The notes under the pieces are model-generated. The model was not told where the DNA came from and ran no database searches. It saw only the letters and a list, made by a program, of their open reading frames with translations. The translations under genes were made by a program, and so were the position numbers. From Clostridiales bacterium (GTDB lineage Bacteria > Bacillota > Clostridia > Oscillospirales > Oscillospiraceae), in assembly GCA_021203685.1 (NCBI GenBank), contig JAJQAS010000292.1, positions 1 to 7,678 of the forward strand: a stretch of 7,678 bases of DNA, read 5' to 3'. Below are positions 7,410-7,678 of the stretch, in pieces. Each line of letters opens with the position of its first letter. The stretch's first letter is position 1.

Positions 7410-7440
7410 CAAAAACGCTCATATGATATTAGCGTTTTCG
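7410..7440 (-). other. Stem-loop just upstream of the ptsI ribosome binding site
   Basis: CGAAAACGCT (7440-7431) pairs with AGCGTTTTTG (7419-7410) over 10 positions including one G-U, around an 11-base loop. Its 3' arm ends in five T residues, so it looks like a weak terminator, and it ends 13 bases before AGGGGTG. It could act as a second attenuator, a translation-control hairpin or a protein-binding dyad. The stem is seen directly; the role is unknown. Confidence 0.35.
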
Positions 7441-7467
7441 CGGGAGAGGTCGCTCTCTCCACAGCTC

Positions 7468-7490
7468 TTTTATTTGCCGGGCAAATAAAA
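7468..7490 (-). promoter_or_regulatory. Perfect 10-bp AT-rich inverted repeat (operator-like) in the ptsI leader
   Basis: TTTTATTTGC, three bases, then GCAAATAAAA form a perfect dyad of 23 bases. Its core half-site TTATTTGCC occurs again at 7658-7650, immediately upstream of the -35 box of the ptsI promoter. The repeat overlaps the U tract of the terminator-like hairpin at 7487-7530. It could be a DNA operator or an RNA hairpin that hides the U tract. No regulator is encoded in the window. Confidence 0.4.
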
Positions 7491-7530
7491 AAATACATCT
7501 GACATCCTTTTGAAAGCCTGGATGTCAAAT
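7487..7530 (-). terminator. Intrinsic-terminator-like hairpin inside the ptsI leader
   Basis: In the ptsI direction ATTTGACATCC (7530-7520) pairs with GGATGTCAGAT (7507-7497) over 11 positions, one of them T-G, around a 12-base loop. GTA and then a run of seven T residues (7493-7487) follow. This is the layout of a Rho-independent terminator, about 85 bases after the predicted start site and about 105 bases before the ptsI start codon. It would therefore attenuate ptsI or end a short separate RNA. The T run starting three bases after the stem is slightly late for an ideal terminator. Confidence 0.6.
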
Positions 7531-7613
7531 CTGTTTCGCCATCTGCCCGGCCCTGTGGCAGAAATCCACAAACCCGCCCCGCTTTTTTTGCCGGAGTTTT
7601 ATAAATTTCAGCC
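7487..7613 (-). ncRNA. Candidate short leader RNA (prematurely terminated ptsI transcript or sRNA)
   Basis: The near-consensus promoter at 7620-7648 and the terminator-like hairpin at 7487-7530 would together define an RNA of about 125 bases ending in the U7 tract. It contains no convincing ribosome site with an open frame. It may simply be the attenuated form of the ptsI mRNA. No alternative ptsI promoter with a good -10 and -35 was found between 7487 and 7381, which favours readthrough or attenuation over an independent sRNA. The call rests on promoter and terminator only. Confidence 0.3.
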
Positions 7614-7619
7614 GGGTAT

Positions 7620-7648
7620 ATTATACGCCCTCTTTTGGGTTTCGTCAA
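7620..7648 (-). promoter_or_regulatory. Predicted strong sigma-A promoter of ptsI
   Basis: On the minus strand TTGACG (7648-7643, five of six consensus bases) is separated by 17 bases from a perfect TATAAT (7625-7620). The predicted start is near 7613. The -35 box is flanked on its upstream side by TTATTTGCC, the half-site also found in the palindrome at 7468-7490. Strength and spacing suit a highly expressed housekeeping gene such as ptsI. Confidence 0.78.
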
Positions 7649-7678
7649 TGGCAAATAATAAAGTTATTGAAAGAAACT

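Larger units (their letters stand above)
7382..7613 (-). promoter_or_regulatory. Long structured 5' leader of ptsI
   Basis: This is the stretch of about 230 bases between the predicted transcription start (about 7613) and the ptsI ATG, with no credible gene in it. In order it holds a weak TGTGG/CCACA hairpin (about 7569-7553), a terminator-like hairpin with U7, a 23-base palindrome, a 6-bp GGAGAG/CTCTCC stem (7461-7444), a dyad at 7440-7410, the 10-base palindrome TTTGTACAAA (7412-7403) and the ribosome site AGGGGTG. GCCGGGC at 7551-7545 is an exact complement of GCCCGGC at 7482-7476, allowing a long-range pairing across the terminator. I recognise no named riboswitch class and no LicT/SacY-type antiterminator site. 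Confidence 0.5.

Noticed and set aside
5906..7426. A 506-codon plus-strand open frame opposite ptsI
   Set aside because: Low-complexity Gly/Val/His/Leu composition and complete overlap with the unmistakable enzyme I gene mark it as an antisense shadow.
7500..7529. A perfect TTGACA (7528-7523) as a second ptsI promoter
   Set aside because: No TATAAT-like hexamer lies 16-18 bases downstream (the bases there read ATGTCA), and the TTGACA is part of the hairpin stem.
7382..7654. A 91-codon N-terminal extension of ptsI from the ATG at 7654
   Set aside because: Its ATG lies upstream of the predicted -10 box, it reads through several hairpins and a U tract, resembles no enzyme I N-terminus, and the ATG at 7381 has a good ribosome binding site and the correct family start.

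Overview
The window is a GC-rich stretch in which all four protein genes lie on the minus strand. They read, in transcription order from the right edge, ptsI, tagD, a large YfhO-family membrane protein gene and wecE. The tight gene spacing, GGAGG ribosome binding sites, near-consensus sigma-A promoters, TagD of Gram-positive type and clostridial-style enzyme I point to a high-GC Clostridia member (Firmicutes). An Oscillospiraceae-type gut bacterium is my best guess from pattern familiarity, not a proven assignment.

Layout by region. 7382-7678 holds a strong promoter and an unusually long, structured leader for ptsI: a hairpin with a U7 tract, a perfect AT-rich palindrome and a further dyad. 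5726-7381 is ptsI, enzyme I of the PEP:sugar phosphotransferase system, complete with its active-site histidine and PEP-site cysteine. 5446-5725 has a perfect 12-bp hairpin downstream of ptsI, then an extended -10 promoter and a short 5' UTR hairpin serving the next operon. 104-5445 is a three-gene unit with gaps of only 30-32 bases: tagD (glycerol-3-phosphate cytidylyltransferase), a 1252-aa membrane protein, and wecE (dTDP-4-keto-6-deoxyglucose transaminase). 1-103 contains two overlapping, mutually exclusive hairpins beyond the end of wecE.

The three-gene unit makes sense as part of a cell-surface glycopolymer pathway. TagD would supply CDP-glycerol, WecE would supply dTDP-4-amino-4,6-dideoxygalactose (dTDP-Fuc4N), and the YfhO protein is of a family implicated in transferring lipid-carried sugars to surface polymers outside the membrane. 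ptsI is functionally separate (sugar uptake and carbon signalling).

The most interesting points are: (1) the N-terminal ~330 residues of the YfhO protein look like a membrane acyltransferase-3 domain that has lost both of its conserved histidines; (2) an enterobacterial-common-antigen-type sugar gene is combined with a teichoic-acid-type gene; and (3) an intrinsic terminator sits between the ptsI promoter and ptsI. No CRISPR array, transposase, phage gene, tRNA or rRNA was seen.
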